A stretch of DNA of 7,078 nucleotides from Betaproteobacteria bacterium HGW-Betaproteobacteria-8. GTDB lineage: Bacteria > Pseudomonadota > Gammaproteobacteria > Burkholderiales > Methylophilaceae. The position numbers and the translations under genes are program-made. Where the stretch lies: contig PHCD01000083.1 of NCBI GenBank assembly GCA_002842135.1, positions 1-7,078 of the forward strand, written 5' to 3'. The notes under the pieces are model-generated. The model saw nothing but the letters and a program-made list of their open reading frames with translations, ran no database searches and had not been told where the DNA came from. Within the stretch, counting starts at the first letter, position 1. The number at the start of each line of letters is the position of its first letter. Shown piece by piece: positions 1 through 5,754 of the stretch.

Positions 1-1
1 T

Positions 2-163
2 GGCGGCGGTTCGAATGCCAGCTATGACGACATGAACCAGGACCAGGATAGAGACCAAGGCCCAGCGTCAGCGCGTCAATCCGCACCGGCGGCACAAGCG
101 GCCAAGCCGGCTGCTGCAGGCGGTTCATCCTTTGATGAATTCGATGACGATATTCCGTTTTAA
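2..163 (+). CDS. ssb: Single-stranded DNA-binding protein, C-terminal part (5' end outside window)
   Basis: Only the last 53 codons are present, read in the frame beginning at base 2 and ending in TAA. What is visible is the disordered linker (Gly-, Gln-, Asp- and Ala-rich) followed by the acidic tip FDEFDDDIPF. That tip is the hallmark of bacterial SSB: in the family it is the docking peptide for partners such as exonuclease I, RecQ, PriA and the DNA polymerase III chi subunit. The OB-fold that binds single-stranded DNA, and the start codon, lie upstream of the window. SSB coats single-stranded DNA during replication, repair and recombination. The linker has degenerate short repeats of Asp-Gln and Ala-Ala-Lys-Pro type, normal for this region. 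A terminator follows 37 bases later, so ssb ends its transcription unit. The identity rests on the tip and linker only, but the match is very characteristic. Confidence 0.9.
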   Translation, partial: GGGSNASYDDMNQDQDRDQGPASARQSAPAAQAAKPAAAGGSSFDEFDDDIPF

Positions 164-200
164 AGGATACCTGCGACATATAGTGTAAAGAAATTAACCT

Positions 201-229
201 AAGCCCCTGCTCGGGGCTTTTTCTTTTTC
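201..229 (+). terminator. Rho-independent terminator of ssb
   Basis: A perfect 7-bp stem (AAGCCCC at 201-207, GGGGCTT at 213-219) with a 5-base loop is followed by a T-rich tract, TTTTCTTTTT type, up to about 229. It lies 37 bases after the ssb stop codon. The minus-strand cassette ends facing it (last gene stops at 318). The reverse orientation has only a weak T tract after the stem, so it may also stop minus-strand transcripts but less well. Confidence 0.85.
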
Positions 230-317
230 TGGTGTCCCCAACAATTATAGTTTCGCTTTCGGCCCGAAGCAGTCACTGGCTTTAGTAACTTCACAGAAAT
301 CTTTCATTCAGTAGCAA

Positions 318-1319
318 TCAAATAACGCTTACCACGACCTTACCCTTAACCCGGCCTTTTTCGAGATAGGCAAGCGCTTCCTTTGTTTGGTCAAACGGAA
401 ATACCTTATCGATTACCGGAAGGATATGCCCTGCTTCGAGTAGCTTGCCGATCTCTGCTAGTTGGCGACCATCAGGATGTACAAACAGAAATGAATATTC
501 GACATTGCGCTTCCTGGCTTGGCGAATGATCTTCCCGCTAATCAAGCCGAATACAAACTTCATGATGAAGTTCATACCTCTGGCGCGGGCGAACGCAGCG
601 TCTGGTGGGCCGATGAGCGATACGACCCTGCTCTTGGGTTTCAATATTCGAAGGGATTTCTCGATTCCGTCGCCTCTGATGGTGCCTAGCACTAGGTCGT
701 AATCCCGAAGCACATCCTCAAACTCCTGCTTCTTGTAATCAATGACTTCATCGGCTCCGAGGCTCCTCACCAAATCGACATTGCCTGTACTGGTGGTCGT
801 TCCCACCTTTGCTCCGAGATGTTTTGAGAGCTGGATCGCGAACGTGCCAATGCCTCCAGAACCAGCGGGTATGAATACTTTCTGACCGGACATGAGACCT
901 GCCCGCTCTTTAAGTGCTTGCCACGATGTGAGTCCGACCATCGGGATTGAGGCTGCTTGCACGAAGTCTAGATTTTCTGGTTTGATCGCGGCAGCGCTCT
1001 CGGGCACCACTGCGAATTCAGCGAGAGCTCCCGTGCCTAGATCGAAGATACTAGCGAATATAGCATCGCCCGGCTTGAAGCGTGTCACGCGGCTTCCAAC
1101 TTCAACCACGATACCTGCCAGATCACTGCCCATCGTAGCTGGAAGCTGAAACTTGAGGATAGGCTTGAACGTTCCTTTCGGAATCATGTAGTCAACCGGA
1201 TTCAAACCGACGGCGTGTACCTGCACGAGCATTTCGTTCGGCTTGATTGCAGGCTGGGGAATGTCTGCAAACTCAAGTTGATCGGACTTGCCGTAACGTT
1301 TCAAGATAAATGCTTTCAT
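318..1319 (-). CDS. NADP-dependent zinc-less medium-chain dehydrogenase (quinone oxidoreductase-like)
   Basis: A 333-residue protein of the MDR superfamily, quinone oxidoreductase/RTN4IP1-like branch, at the usual full length. The N-terminal GroES-like domain (about 1-125) has GSDLAGIV (64-71) where zinc alcohol dehydrogenases have their GHE motif. It has NPVDY (40-44) in place of the catalytic-zinc Cys region, and there are no structural-zinc cysteines. The Rossmann domain (about 126-270) carries the nucleotide loop AGSGGIG (152-158). Such enzymes reduce quinones, enones or other activated carbonyls with NAD(P)H in the cytoplasm; the substrate here cannot be read from sequence. It is the last gene of the cassette, starting 29 bases after the membrane-protein gene. 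The ATG start gives the normal family N-terminus (MKAFILKRYG), though the ribosome-binding site is weak (A-rich, no clear GGAG). Family call is firm, function is inferred. Confidence 0.9.
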   Translation of the reverse strand: MKAFILKRYGKSDQLEFADIPQPAIKPNEMLVQVHAVGLNPVDYMIPKGTFKPILKFQLPATMGSDLAGIVVEVGSRVTRFKPGDAIFASIFDLGTGALAEFAVVPESAAAIKPENLDFVQAASIPMVGLTSWQALKERAGLMSGQKVFIPAGSGGIGTFAIQLSKHLGAKVGTTTSTGNVDLVRSLGADEVIDYKKQEFEDVLRDYDLVLGTIRGDGIEKSLRILKPKSRVVSLIGPPDAAFARARGMNFIMKFVFGLISGKIIRQARKRNVEYSFLFVHPDGRQLAEIGKLLEAGHILPVIDKVFPFDQTKEALAYLEKGRVKGKVVVSVI

Positions 1320-1348
1320 TATTTCATTTCTGTCTTTTTTGAAGACGT

Positions 1349-1729
1349 CTATTTCTTGCGTGCGCCGACATATAGAAACGCCAGCACAAGAGCGACTTCG
1401 ATAAAGACGGCGGTCAGGATGCCGCTAGTGGCGTGTCCTGCAGCAAACTCATAAACACCGAGGATTGTCAGTATCATGCAGGCGGTAGCAGTTCCGTAGA
1501 TAAGTGCTGTACGGGTTGTCGAATGTTCTGCGTTTCTTGCGAAGAAAAACATTACAGCGATGCCTGTATAGAGTGCTGCTATTCGTCTTGCCATCAACCC
1601 CGCCGAGTCTGTCAATTCCACTCCCCAGCTTGCTGGCATCTGAACTGGTGCAAACATCAAGATGATGGCCAAAGATGCAAATAGGATGGAAGTTAGGATT
1701 GAAAGTCGATAAAAAGATAATGCCTTCAC
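1349..1729 (-). CDS. Small four-helix integral membrane protein, unknown function
   Basis: A 126-residue hydrophobic protein with four predicted membrane segments at about 9-27, 48-64, 75-95 and 102-122. The first two are joined by a short loop containing Pro28 and Pro32, and the C-terminus is basic (ARKK). Size and layout resemble the small four-helix families often encoded beside SDR and TetR genes (DUF4345- or DoxX-like), but I do not recognise a diagnostic motif and do not assign it. It starts with GTG: no in-frame ATG exists upstream because the SDR stop codon lies in the same frame 9 bases before. The ribosome-binding site is poor, so it probably depends on ribosomes finishing the SDR. 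No cysteine pair or obvious cofactor ligand is visible. Its place between two NAD(P)H oxidoreductases suggests an accessory role in the same response, which is inference only. Confidence 0.75.
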   Translation of the reverse strand: MKALSFYRLSILTSILFASLAIILMFAPVQMPASWGVELTDSAGLMARRIAALYTGIAVMFFFARNAEHSTTRTALIYGTATACMILTILGVYEFAAGHATSGILTAVFIEVALVLAFLYVGARKK

Positions 1730-1738
1730 GATTATTTT

Positions 1739-2572
1739 CTATGGTTGGCTAGCTATTTGATCGAGCGAATCAAGTTTTAACTCTTTACGAATGCCGATAT
1801 CGACTAATGCAGCAGGCGCAAACCTTCTCAGAAAACTTAAGCGGCATGCTAATTTGCCAGCTGCGTAACGCAACTTCGGATTTTTTGCATTCGCAGCTTT
1901 CAAAACAACATTGGCGACGACCTTGGGATCATCACCGCCAGCCACAGCGACTTTAATTAATTTTGCGAGCGCTTTCCGCGCAATGGAGTATTCATCCAAC
2001 TTGGTGTCTACTTCTTTGGTATTGGCTTCGAAATGTGTGTTGGTATAGCCAGGCTCAATTACAGAAAAACGGATGCCTCTTGTTCGTAGCTCATGGTCCA
2101 GCGATTCTGAAAAACCCTCTACAGCATGTTTGGTTGCAGCATAGGTTGCCATGTATGGCGCTGGTATTAATCCAAGAATGGAACCTATGTTGATGATTCT
2201 TCCTTCGCCCTGTTGTCTCATATGAGGCACCACAGCACGTGTCATGCGGACGATTCCAAAGAAGTTGGTCTCAAATAGCATCTTGGTTTGTTCAATTGAA
2301 CTCTCTTCAGCTCCACCTGGCGCTACGCCGAATCCTGCGTTGTTAACAACGAGATCAATCCTGCCCTCAGTCTGGATTACTTCCCTCAAGGCAGCCTTGA
2401 TTGATTCCTCGCTATTCACGTCCATCATGATCATCCGGTACGGGCGTTGAGCAGCTTGTGCTCCCTTGCGACTCGTCCCATAAACCTTATAACCTGAGTT
2501 TGCGAGTAACTCTGCCGTGGCTTCACCGATACCTGATGATGCGCCTGTCACAATTGCGATCTTGCTTTTCAT
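1739..2572 (-). CDS. Short-chain dehydrogenase/reductase (classical SDR)
   Basis: A 277-residue classical SDR. Seen directly: the dinucleotide-binding TGASSGIG at 9-16, D51-V52 after the third strand, NNAG at 77-80, and the catalytic set Asn103, Ser131, Tyr144 and Lys148 (YAATK). PGYTNT (174-179) follows the sixth strand. Arg35 after the second strand favours NADP(H) over NAD(H), by family precedent. The C-terminal extension (about 205-277) is longer than in the minimal 250-residue members and resembles the SDRs often annotated as oxidoreductases next to TetR regulators. These enzymes interconvert alcohols and carbonyls in the cytoplasm; the substrate is unknown. It is the first gene after tetR, with its own likely promoter and operator in the 104-base gap. 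The ATG has a usable Shine-Dalgarno (GAAAGG, 2579-2584 on the minus strand). It probably heads the three-gene unit SDR, membrane protein, MDR. Confidence 0.92.
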   Translation of the reverse strand: MKSKIAIVTGASSGIGEATAELLANSGYKVYGTSRKGAQAAQRPYRMIMMDVNSEESIKAALREVIQTEGRIDLVVNNAGFGVAPGGAEESSIEQTKMLFETNFFGIVRMTRAVVPHMRQQGEGRIINIGSILGLIPAPYMATYAATKHAVEGFSESLDHELRTRGIRFSVIEPGYTNTHFEANTKEVDTKLDEYSIARKALAKLIKVAVAGGDDPKVVANVVLKAANAKNPKLRYAAGKLACRLSFLRRFAPAALVDIGIRKELKLDSLDQIASQP

Positions 2573-2578
2573 GTTGTG

Positions 2579-2584
2579 CCTTTC
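2579..2584 (-). promoter_or_regulatory. Ribosome-binding site of the SDR gene
   Basis: GAAAGG on the minus strand sits 6 bases before the ATG at 2572. It is the clearest Shine-Dalgarno in the minus-strand cassette and fixes the SDR start. Confidence 0.6.
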
Positions 2585-2612
2585 ATTTCATCCAAGATTA
2601 AAAACATGCTAA

Positions 2613-2638
2613 ATAAATATGATAATCATCATATTTAT
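2613..2638. promoter_or_regulatory. Operator in the SDR promoter, 26-bp palindrome
   Basis: Two perfect 11-bp arms (2613-2623 and 2628-2638) are separated by 4 bases (AATC). The core is ATGAT-N4-ATCAT at 2619-2632, the same core found twice over the tetR start at 3263-3276 and 3279-3292. It directly abuts the putative -35 and spans the spacer and -10 of the minus-strand promoter. Bound repressor would therefore block RNA polymerase. A TetR-family dimer is the expected ligand, encoded next door. The symmetry and the shared core are seen; the binding is inferred. Confidence 0.8.
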
Positions 2639-2644
2639 GGTCAA
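2616..2644 (-). promoter_or_regulatory. Putative sigma-70 promoter for SDR-membrane protein-MDR
   Basis: Reading the minus strand, TTGACC (2644-2639, five of six consensus bases) is followed after exactly 17 bases by CATATT (2621-2616, four of six). Transcription would begin around 2608, leaving a leader of about 35 bases before the SDR ATG. The operator palindrome fills the space between the two boxes and covers the -10. Confidence 0.6.
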
Positions 2645-2676
2645 ACAAAAGCCAAAGTAATTGACTAAAAAATTAA

Positions 2677-3264
2677 TCATTCTTTGGCGTTGTAGTGTTT
2701 TAAAGTTGCCTGGCGGAAAGCCTCGCTAAGTTCGGGGTCTTCTACCGCGCGGGCTAGCAATAATGTTCCTACCATCGTTGATACCATGACAAGCGCTTCT
2801 TCTCGTGCATTTGGCTGGCCTGATAGTCGACTTTCAATAAGCGCTATCATTTCCTTGATCCGGCAAGTGGAGGCTTTTCTCACATCAGGCGCCTGGCGCG
2901 GCATTTCCGAACCTAGTGCAGCTAAAGAGCACCCTGTCTCTATGTTAGCCAAATGTTCATCTGATAGATAAGCATTCATTAAAATTCGCAATGCCTGATC
3001 TTGAGGAACTTCAGCGAATATTCTCTTCGCAAAAGCAATAGTATCTTCCCCAGCTCGATCTGCAGCTTCCGCAAGCATTGCATCACGAGATGCAAAATGC
3101 GCGTAAAACCCGCCATGGGTGAGGCCTGCTTCTTTCATGATATCGGCTACACCCGTTCCATCGTAACCACTTCTACGAATTGCCCGTGCAGCGGTTTCTA
3201 CAATGCGTTTATGCGTAATTTCCTTACGACTGGAAGGATTTCGTTTAGATATGGATTCTTTCAT
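2677..3264 (-). CDS. TetR/AcrR-family transcriptional repressor
   Basis: A 195-residue regulator if read from the ATG at 3264 (199 if from the ATG at 3276; numbering here uses the longer form). The N-terminal DNA-binding domain runs about 20-66, with the helix-turn-helix VADIMKEAGLTHGGFYAHF at 43-61, a textbook TetR pattern. The C-terminal ligand domain (about 75-199) has the segment GCSLAALGSEMPRQAP (115-130); Cys116 and Cys138 are the only cysteines. Three in-frame ATGs (3276, 3273, 3264) fall inside the operator palindrome. I prefer the last because a TATGAT -10 box ends 7 bases before it and no ribosome-binding site precedes any of them. The protein should bind its own start region and the SDR promoter, repressing both until a ligand releases it. 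Family is certain; ligand and exact start are not. Confidence 0.9.
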   Translation of the reverse strand: MKESISKRNPSSRKEITHKRIVETAARAIRRSGYDGTGVADIMKEAGLTHGGFYAHFASRDAMLAEAADRAGEDTIAFAKRIFAEVPQDQALRILMNAYLSDEHLANIETGCSLAALGSEMPRQAPDVRKASTCRIKEMIALIESRLSGQPNAREEALVMVSTMVGTLLLARAVEDPELSEAFRQATLKHYNAKE

Positions 3265-3296
3265 GATGACCATCATATATGATGGTCATCATGAAA
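3259..3296. promoter_or_regulatory. Twin operator, perfect 38-bp palindrome over the tetR start
   Basis: The 38 bases are a perfect palindrome centred between 3277 and 3278. Inside it lie two copies of ATGAT-N4-ATCAT (3263-3276 with GACC, 3279-3292 with GGTC in the middle), their centres 16 bp apart. The same core occurs once in the SDR promoter. It overlaps the first codons of tetR and its probable -10 box, so it is almost certainly an autoregulatory operator. Two adjacent sites suggest binding by a pair of dimers, as known for QacR. The palindrome is seen; the protein that binds is inferred. Confidence 0.85.
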
Positions 3297-3301
3297 TGCA
3301 A
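3272..3301 (-). promoter_or_regulatory. Putative tetR promoter
   Basis: On the minus strand TTGCAT (3301-3296, three of six) is followed after 18 bases by TATGAT (3277-3272, five of six). The predicted start of transcription falls at or next to the ATG at 3264, implying a leaderless message. The boxes are embedded in the 38-bp palindrome, so part of the -10 match could be a by-product of the operator symmetry. Confidence 0.4.
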
Positions 3302-3439
3302 GTGGAATAAATTTAACTAATAACAAAAATATTGACGCTAATATTTTAACTAGTTGTATTTATTATATTCATTGTATATTTACACTCTATTAGGTATACA
3401 TAACCGTTCTGAGCAAGAGTTGGGGTGAGTCACGATGGA
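3297..3439. other. AT-rich non-coding stretch upstream of tetR
   Basis: No reading frame of useful length exists here on either strand. The stretch is very AT-rich from about 3300 to 3400. On the plus strand TTGTAT (3372-3377), 17 bases and TATACA (3395-3400) form a weak promoter-like pair pointing toward the hairpin at 3440-3463. A further plus-strand TTGACG lies at about 3333, without a convincing -10. It marks the junction between the minus-strand cassette and the plus-strand housekeeping genes. Confidence 0.5.
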
Positions 3440-3470
3440 CAAAGCCGGCATATGCCGGCTTTGGTCTTTA
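3440..3470 (+). terminator. GC-rich perfect hairpin, probable terminator
   Basis: Bases 3440-3463 form a perfect 24-bp palindrome, built on AAAGCCGGC and its complement around a central AT step. It folds into a very stable stem. On the plus side GTCTTTA follows, a short and interrupted T tract, so it is a weaker candidate than the ssb terminator. No gene on the plus strand ends before it, so it may close a small transcript from the AT-rich region, be a relic of a lost gene, or shield fmdB from upstream transcription. Confidence 0.5.
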
Positions 3471-3498
3471 TGTGGTTCTAAACTCTTGATATTTCATC

Positions 3499-3528
3499 TT
3501 TAATCGCCATGTGTATCTCGGGTATAAT
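3499..3528 (+). promoter_or_regulatory. Probable sigma-70 promoter of fmdB
   Basis: A perfect TATAAT lies at 3523-3528. Eighteen bases upstream is TTTAAT (3499-3504), a weak -35. Transcription would begin near 3535, giving a leader of about 25 bases before the fmdB ATG. It could drive the whole fmdB-aspS run. Confidence 0.6.
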
Positions 3529-3546
3529 TTCACACTTTTGATGTTC

Positions 3547-3550
3547 GGAG
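3547..3550 (+). promoter_or_regulatory. Ribosome-binding site of fmdB
   Basis: GGAG lies 9 bases before the ATG at 3560 and supports that start over the out-of-frame ATG at 3541. Confidence 0.6.
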
Positions 3551-3559
3551 TTTTTCGAC

Positions 3560-3820
3560 ATGCCAATTTATGATTATCAATGCACAAGCTGTGGTTTCCG
3601 CAAAGAAGTCATGCGCAAGATCAGCGAGCCTAATCTGACGGATTGTCCCGAGTGCGGCAAGCCTACATTTGCCAAGCAGCTTTCAGCACCGAGTTTTCAG
3701 CTGACCGGTAGCGGCTGGTATGCCACCGACTTCAAGGACAGTGGCAGCAAACCGGCAAAAAAGACTGAAGCCGCTGCGGAGCCGGCACCGGCCTGCGGCA
3801 GCGGTTGCGCTTGTCATTAA
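3560..3820 (+). CDS. FmdB-family zinc-ribbon protein
   Basis: An 86-residue protein starting MPIYDYQCTSCG, the signature opening of the FmdB/CxxC_CXXC_SSSS regulatory-protein family. Four cysteines in two CxxC pairs (Cys8/Cys11 and Cys29/Cys32) should hold one zinc ion in a rubredoxin-like ribbon about 40 residues long. The rest is a flexible Ala/Lys/Pro/Glu-rich tail that ends in a second Cys/His cluster (Cys79, Cys83, Cys85, His86). The family name comes from a putative regulator of formamidase/amidase genes in Methylophilus, but most members have no proven role. Its position directly before aspS is common in betaproteobacteria. It has its own promoter with a perfect TATAAT and a GGAG ribosome-binding site. 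Family identification is secure; a regulatory function is only a database tradition. Confidence 0.88.
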   Translation: MPIYDYQCTSCGFRKEVMRKISEPNLTDCPECGKPTFAKQLSAPSFQLTGSGWYATDFKDSGSKPAKKTEAAAEPAPACGSGCACH

Positions 3821-3964
3821 ATCGCTTGTACTTAAATCAAACCGCCCGTGCCAGACATGAGCTGCATGAAGCTGCGATTTCATCAGCAAGCGATCTGGCC
3901 CGGCTTTCGTCCCGTCTGATTTGAACGGACACTTTTTTAACTTTTCATCATAAGAAATCAGCAT
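3821..3964 (+). other. fmdB-aspS intergenic region with possible hairpins
   Basis: The 144-base gap holds no gene. Bases 3821-3828 (ATCGCTTG) are exactly complementary to 3887-3894, giving a possible long-range stem. A second, imperfect hairpin (3909-3915 with 3925-3930, one bulged C) is followed by six T residues at 3933-3938, like a weak terminator or attenuator 27 bases before aspS. AGCTGC is directly repeated at 3860 and 3870. No convincing separate aspS promoter is visible, so aspS may rely on read-through from fmdB. Confidence 0.35.
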
Positions 3965-5749
3965 ATGCGTACCCATTACTGCGGTCATCTGAACCGCGAA
4001 CTGATCGGCCAAACCGTGACACTTTGTGGCTGGGCTCATCGTCGTCGTGACCACGGCGGCGTTATCTTTATCGATTTGCGTGACCGTGAAGGCATGGCAC
4101 AGATCGTTATCGACCCGGACACCCCCGAGGCTTTCAGTATTGCGGAAACCGTACGTAATGAATTCGTGCTGAAGGTCACCTGCAAGGTGCGCGCGCGCCC
4201 TGAAGGCACCGTGAATCCGAATATCCCGACCGGTGAAGTCGAGATGTTGGCGAGCGAGATCGAGGTGTTGAATCCCTCACTGACGCCGCCGTTCATGCTG
4301 GACGATGACAACCTGTCTGAGATGGTTCGCTTGGAACACCGCTACATCGACCTGCGCCGCCCGGCCATGCAGAAGAACCTGATGCTGCGCTACCGCGTTT
4401 CCAAGAACCTGCGCGATTACCTAGATACCGCTGGCTTCATCGAAGTCGAAACGCCGATGCTGACCCGCTCCACACCGGAAGGCGCACGCGATTACCTGGT
4501 GCCGTCCCGCGTGCATCACGGCGAGTTCTTCGCGCTGCCGCAATCGCCGCAGCTATTCAAGCAACTGCTGATGGTGTCCGGTTTCGACCGTTACTTCCAG
4601 ATCACCAAGTGCTTCCGCGACGAGGACTTGCGCGCCGACCGCCAGCCTGAATTCACCCAGGTCGATATCGAGACTTCCTTCCTTGGCGAAGATGAAATCA
4701 TGAACATCGTCGAAGAGATGATTCGCCGCATGTTCAAGAATGTGCAGGATGTCGATCTGCCGGCTGCATTCCAGCGCATGCCGTTCAGCGAAGCGATGAA
4801 CAAGTACGGTTCCGACAAGCCTGACATGCGCGTCACGCTCGAAATCACCGAGCTGACCGATGTCATGAAGGATGTCGATTTCAAGGTGTTCTCCGGTGCC
4901 GCCAACATGGCCAACGGCCGTGTTGCTGCACTGCGCGTGCCGAACGGCGCGGCCATTTCGCGCGGCGAGATCGATGCCTACACCGAGTTCGTCAAGATCT
5001 ACGGTGCCAAGGGCCTGGCCTACATCAAGATCAACGACATCACCAAGCTGAACGAGGAAGGCCTGCAAAGCCCCATCGTCAAGAACATCCATGAAACTGC
5101 ATTGAAAGCCATCATAGCCCGCACCGGTGCGCAGAACGGCGATATCGTCTTCTTCGGCGCAGACAAGGCCAAAGTGGTCAACGAAGCCCTCGGCGCCTTG
5201 CGCGTCAAGGTCGGCCACGAGAAGGGCCATGTCGATGGCCGCGCTTGGGCGCCGCTGTGGGTGGTCGATTTCCCCATGTTCGAACACGATGAAGAAGCCG
5301 ACCGCTGGGTCGCGCTACATCACCCGTTCACCGCACCGAAAGACGGTCATGAAGACCTGCTGGCGACCAACCCCGGCGCCTGCCTGTCCAAGGCCTACGA
5401 TATGGTCATCAACGGCTGGGAAGTTGGCGGCGGTTCAGTCCGTATCCACAAGCAGGAAGTGCAGTCCAAGGTGTTCGACGCACTGAAGATTTCCAAGGAT
5501 GAGGCACAGGAGAAATTTGGCTTCCTGCTCGACGCCCTGCAATACGGTGCGCCTCCACACGGTGGTCTGGCCTTCGGCCTGGATCGACTGGTGACGCTGA
5601 TGGCCGGTGCAGAATCCATCCGCGACGTCATCGCCTTCCCCAAGACCCAGCGCGCGCAATGTCTGATGACGCATGCGCCGAGCGAAGTGGATGAGAAACA
5701 ACTTCGCGAGCTCCATATCCGCGTGCGGCAACAGAATTTGGCTAGCTAA
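3965..5749 (+). CDS. aspS: Aspartyl-tRNA synthetase, probably non-discriminating (Asp/Asn)
   Basis: A 594-residue class IIb synthetase at normal bacterial length (E. coli 590), which joins aspartate to tRNA in the cytoplasm. Domains in order: N-terminal OB-fold anticodon-binding domain (about 1-105), class II catalytic core, the bacterial GAD insertion (about 290-420), and the end of the core. Motif 1 lies around 158-170 ([13 protein letters not shown]). QSPQ (193-196) lines the aspartate pocket. Motif 2 contains FRDE (217-220) with the ATP-binding Arg218, and motif 3 is GLAFGLDR (534-541). Residues His30 (RRRDHGG) and Gly81 (ARPEGTV) match positions reported to relax tRNA choice in Pseudomonas aeruginosa AspRS, where E. 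coli has Leu and Lys. The enzyme may therefore also make Asp-tRNA-Asn for GatCAB. The ATG at 3965 is the only sensible start, with a weak AAGAAA site before it. It is followed 5 bases later by the next gene. Confidence 0.97.
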   Translation: MRTHYCGHLNRELIGQTVTLCGWAHRRRDHGGVIFIDLRDREGMAQIVIDPDTPEAFSIAETVRNEFVLKVTCKVRARPEGTVNPNIPTGEVEMLASEIEVLNPSLTPPFMLDDDNLSEMVRLEHRYIDLRRPAMQKNLMLRYRVSKNLRDYLDTAGFIEVETPMLTRSTPEGARDYLVPSRVHHGEFFALPQSPQLFKQLLMVSGFDRYFQITKCFRDEDLRADRQPEFTQVDIETSFLGEDEIMNIVEEMIRRMFKNVQDVDLPAAFQRMPFSEAMNKYGSDKPDMRVTLEITELTDVMKDVDFKVFSGAANMANGRVAALRVPNGAAISRGEIDAYTEFVKIYGAKGLAYIKINDITKLNEEGLQSPIVKNIHETALKAIIARTGAQNGDIVFFGADKAKVVNEALGALRVKVGHEKGHVDGRAWAPLWVVDFPMFEHDEEADRWVALHHPFTAPKDGHEDLLATNPGACLSKAYDMVINGWEVGGGSVRIHKQEVQSKVFDALKISKDEAQEKFGFLLDALQYGAPPHGGLAFGLDRLVTLMAGAESIRDVIAFPKTQRAQCLMTHAPSEVDEKQLRELHIRVRQQNLAS

Positions 5750-5754
5750 GAGTG

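Noticed and set aside
241..317. Imperfect inverted repeat near 255-270 as terminator of the MDR gene
   Set aside because: The arms need a bulge and no T tract follows on the minus strand. I could not support a dedicated terminator for the cassette.
3259..3296. Palindrome as a transposon end or recombination site
   Set aside because: No integrase, transposase or matching copy at the other end of the cassette is visible. The shared operator core in the SDR promoter explains it better.
3435..3503. Tiny plus-strand frame (22 codons) running through the GC-rich hairpin
   Set aside because: It has a GGGGTGA-like sequence upstream, but half of its codons are the palindrome itself and the product shows no signal or motif. 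A structural RNA element explains it better.
3683..4054. Minus-strand frame of 123 codons across the fmdB-aspS gap
   Set aside because: It overlaps both real genes in antisense and its product resembles no family. The part in the gap is better read as leader sequence.
4553..5287. Long antisense open frame (244 codons) opposite aspS
   Set aside because: It lies wholly within the well-supported aspS gene in high-GC sequence, where antisense frames open by codon bias. The product has no recognisable domain and no ribosome-binding site.
5127..5486. Plus-strand frame of 119 codons inside aspS in another frame
   Set aside because: It is an Arg/Ser/Pro-rich translation typical of an out-of-frame reading of a GC-rich gene.
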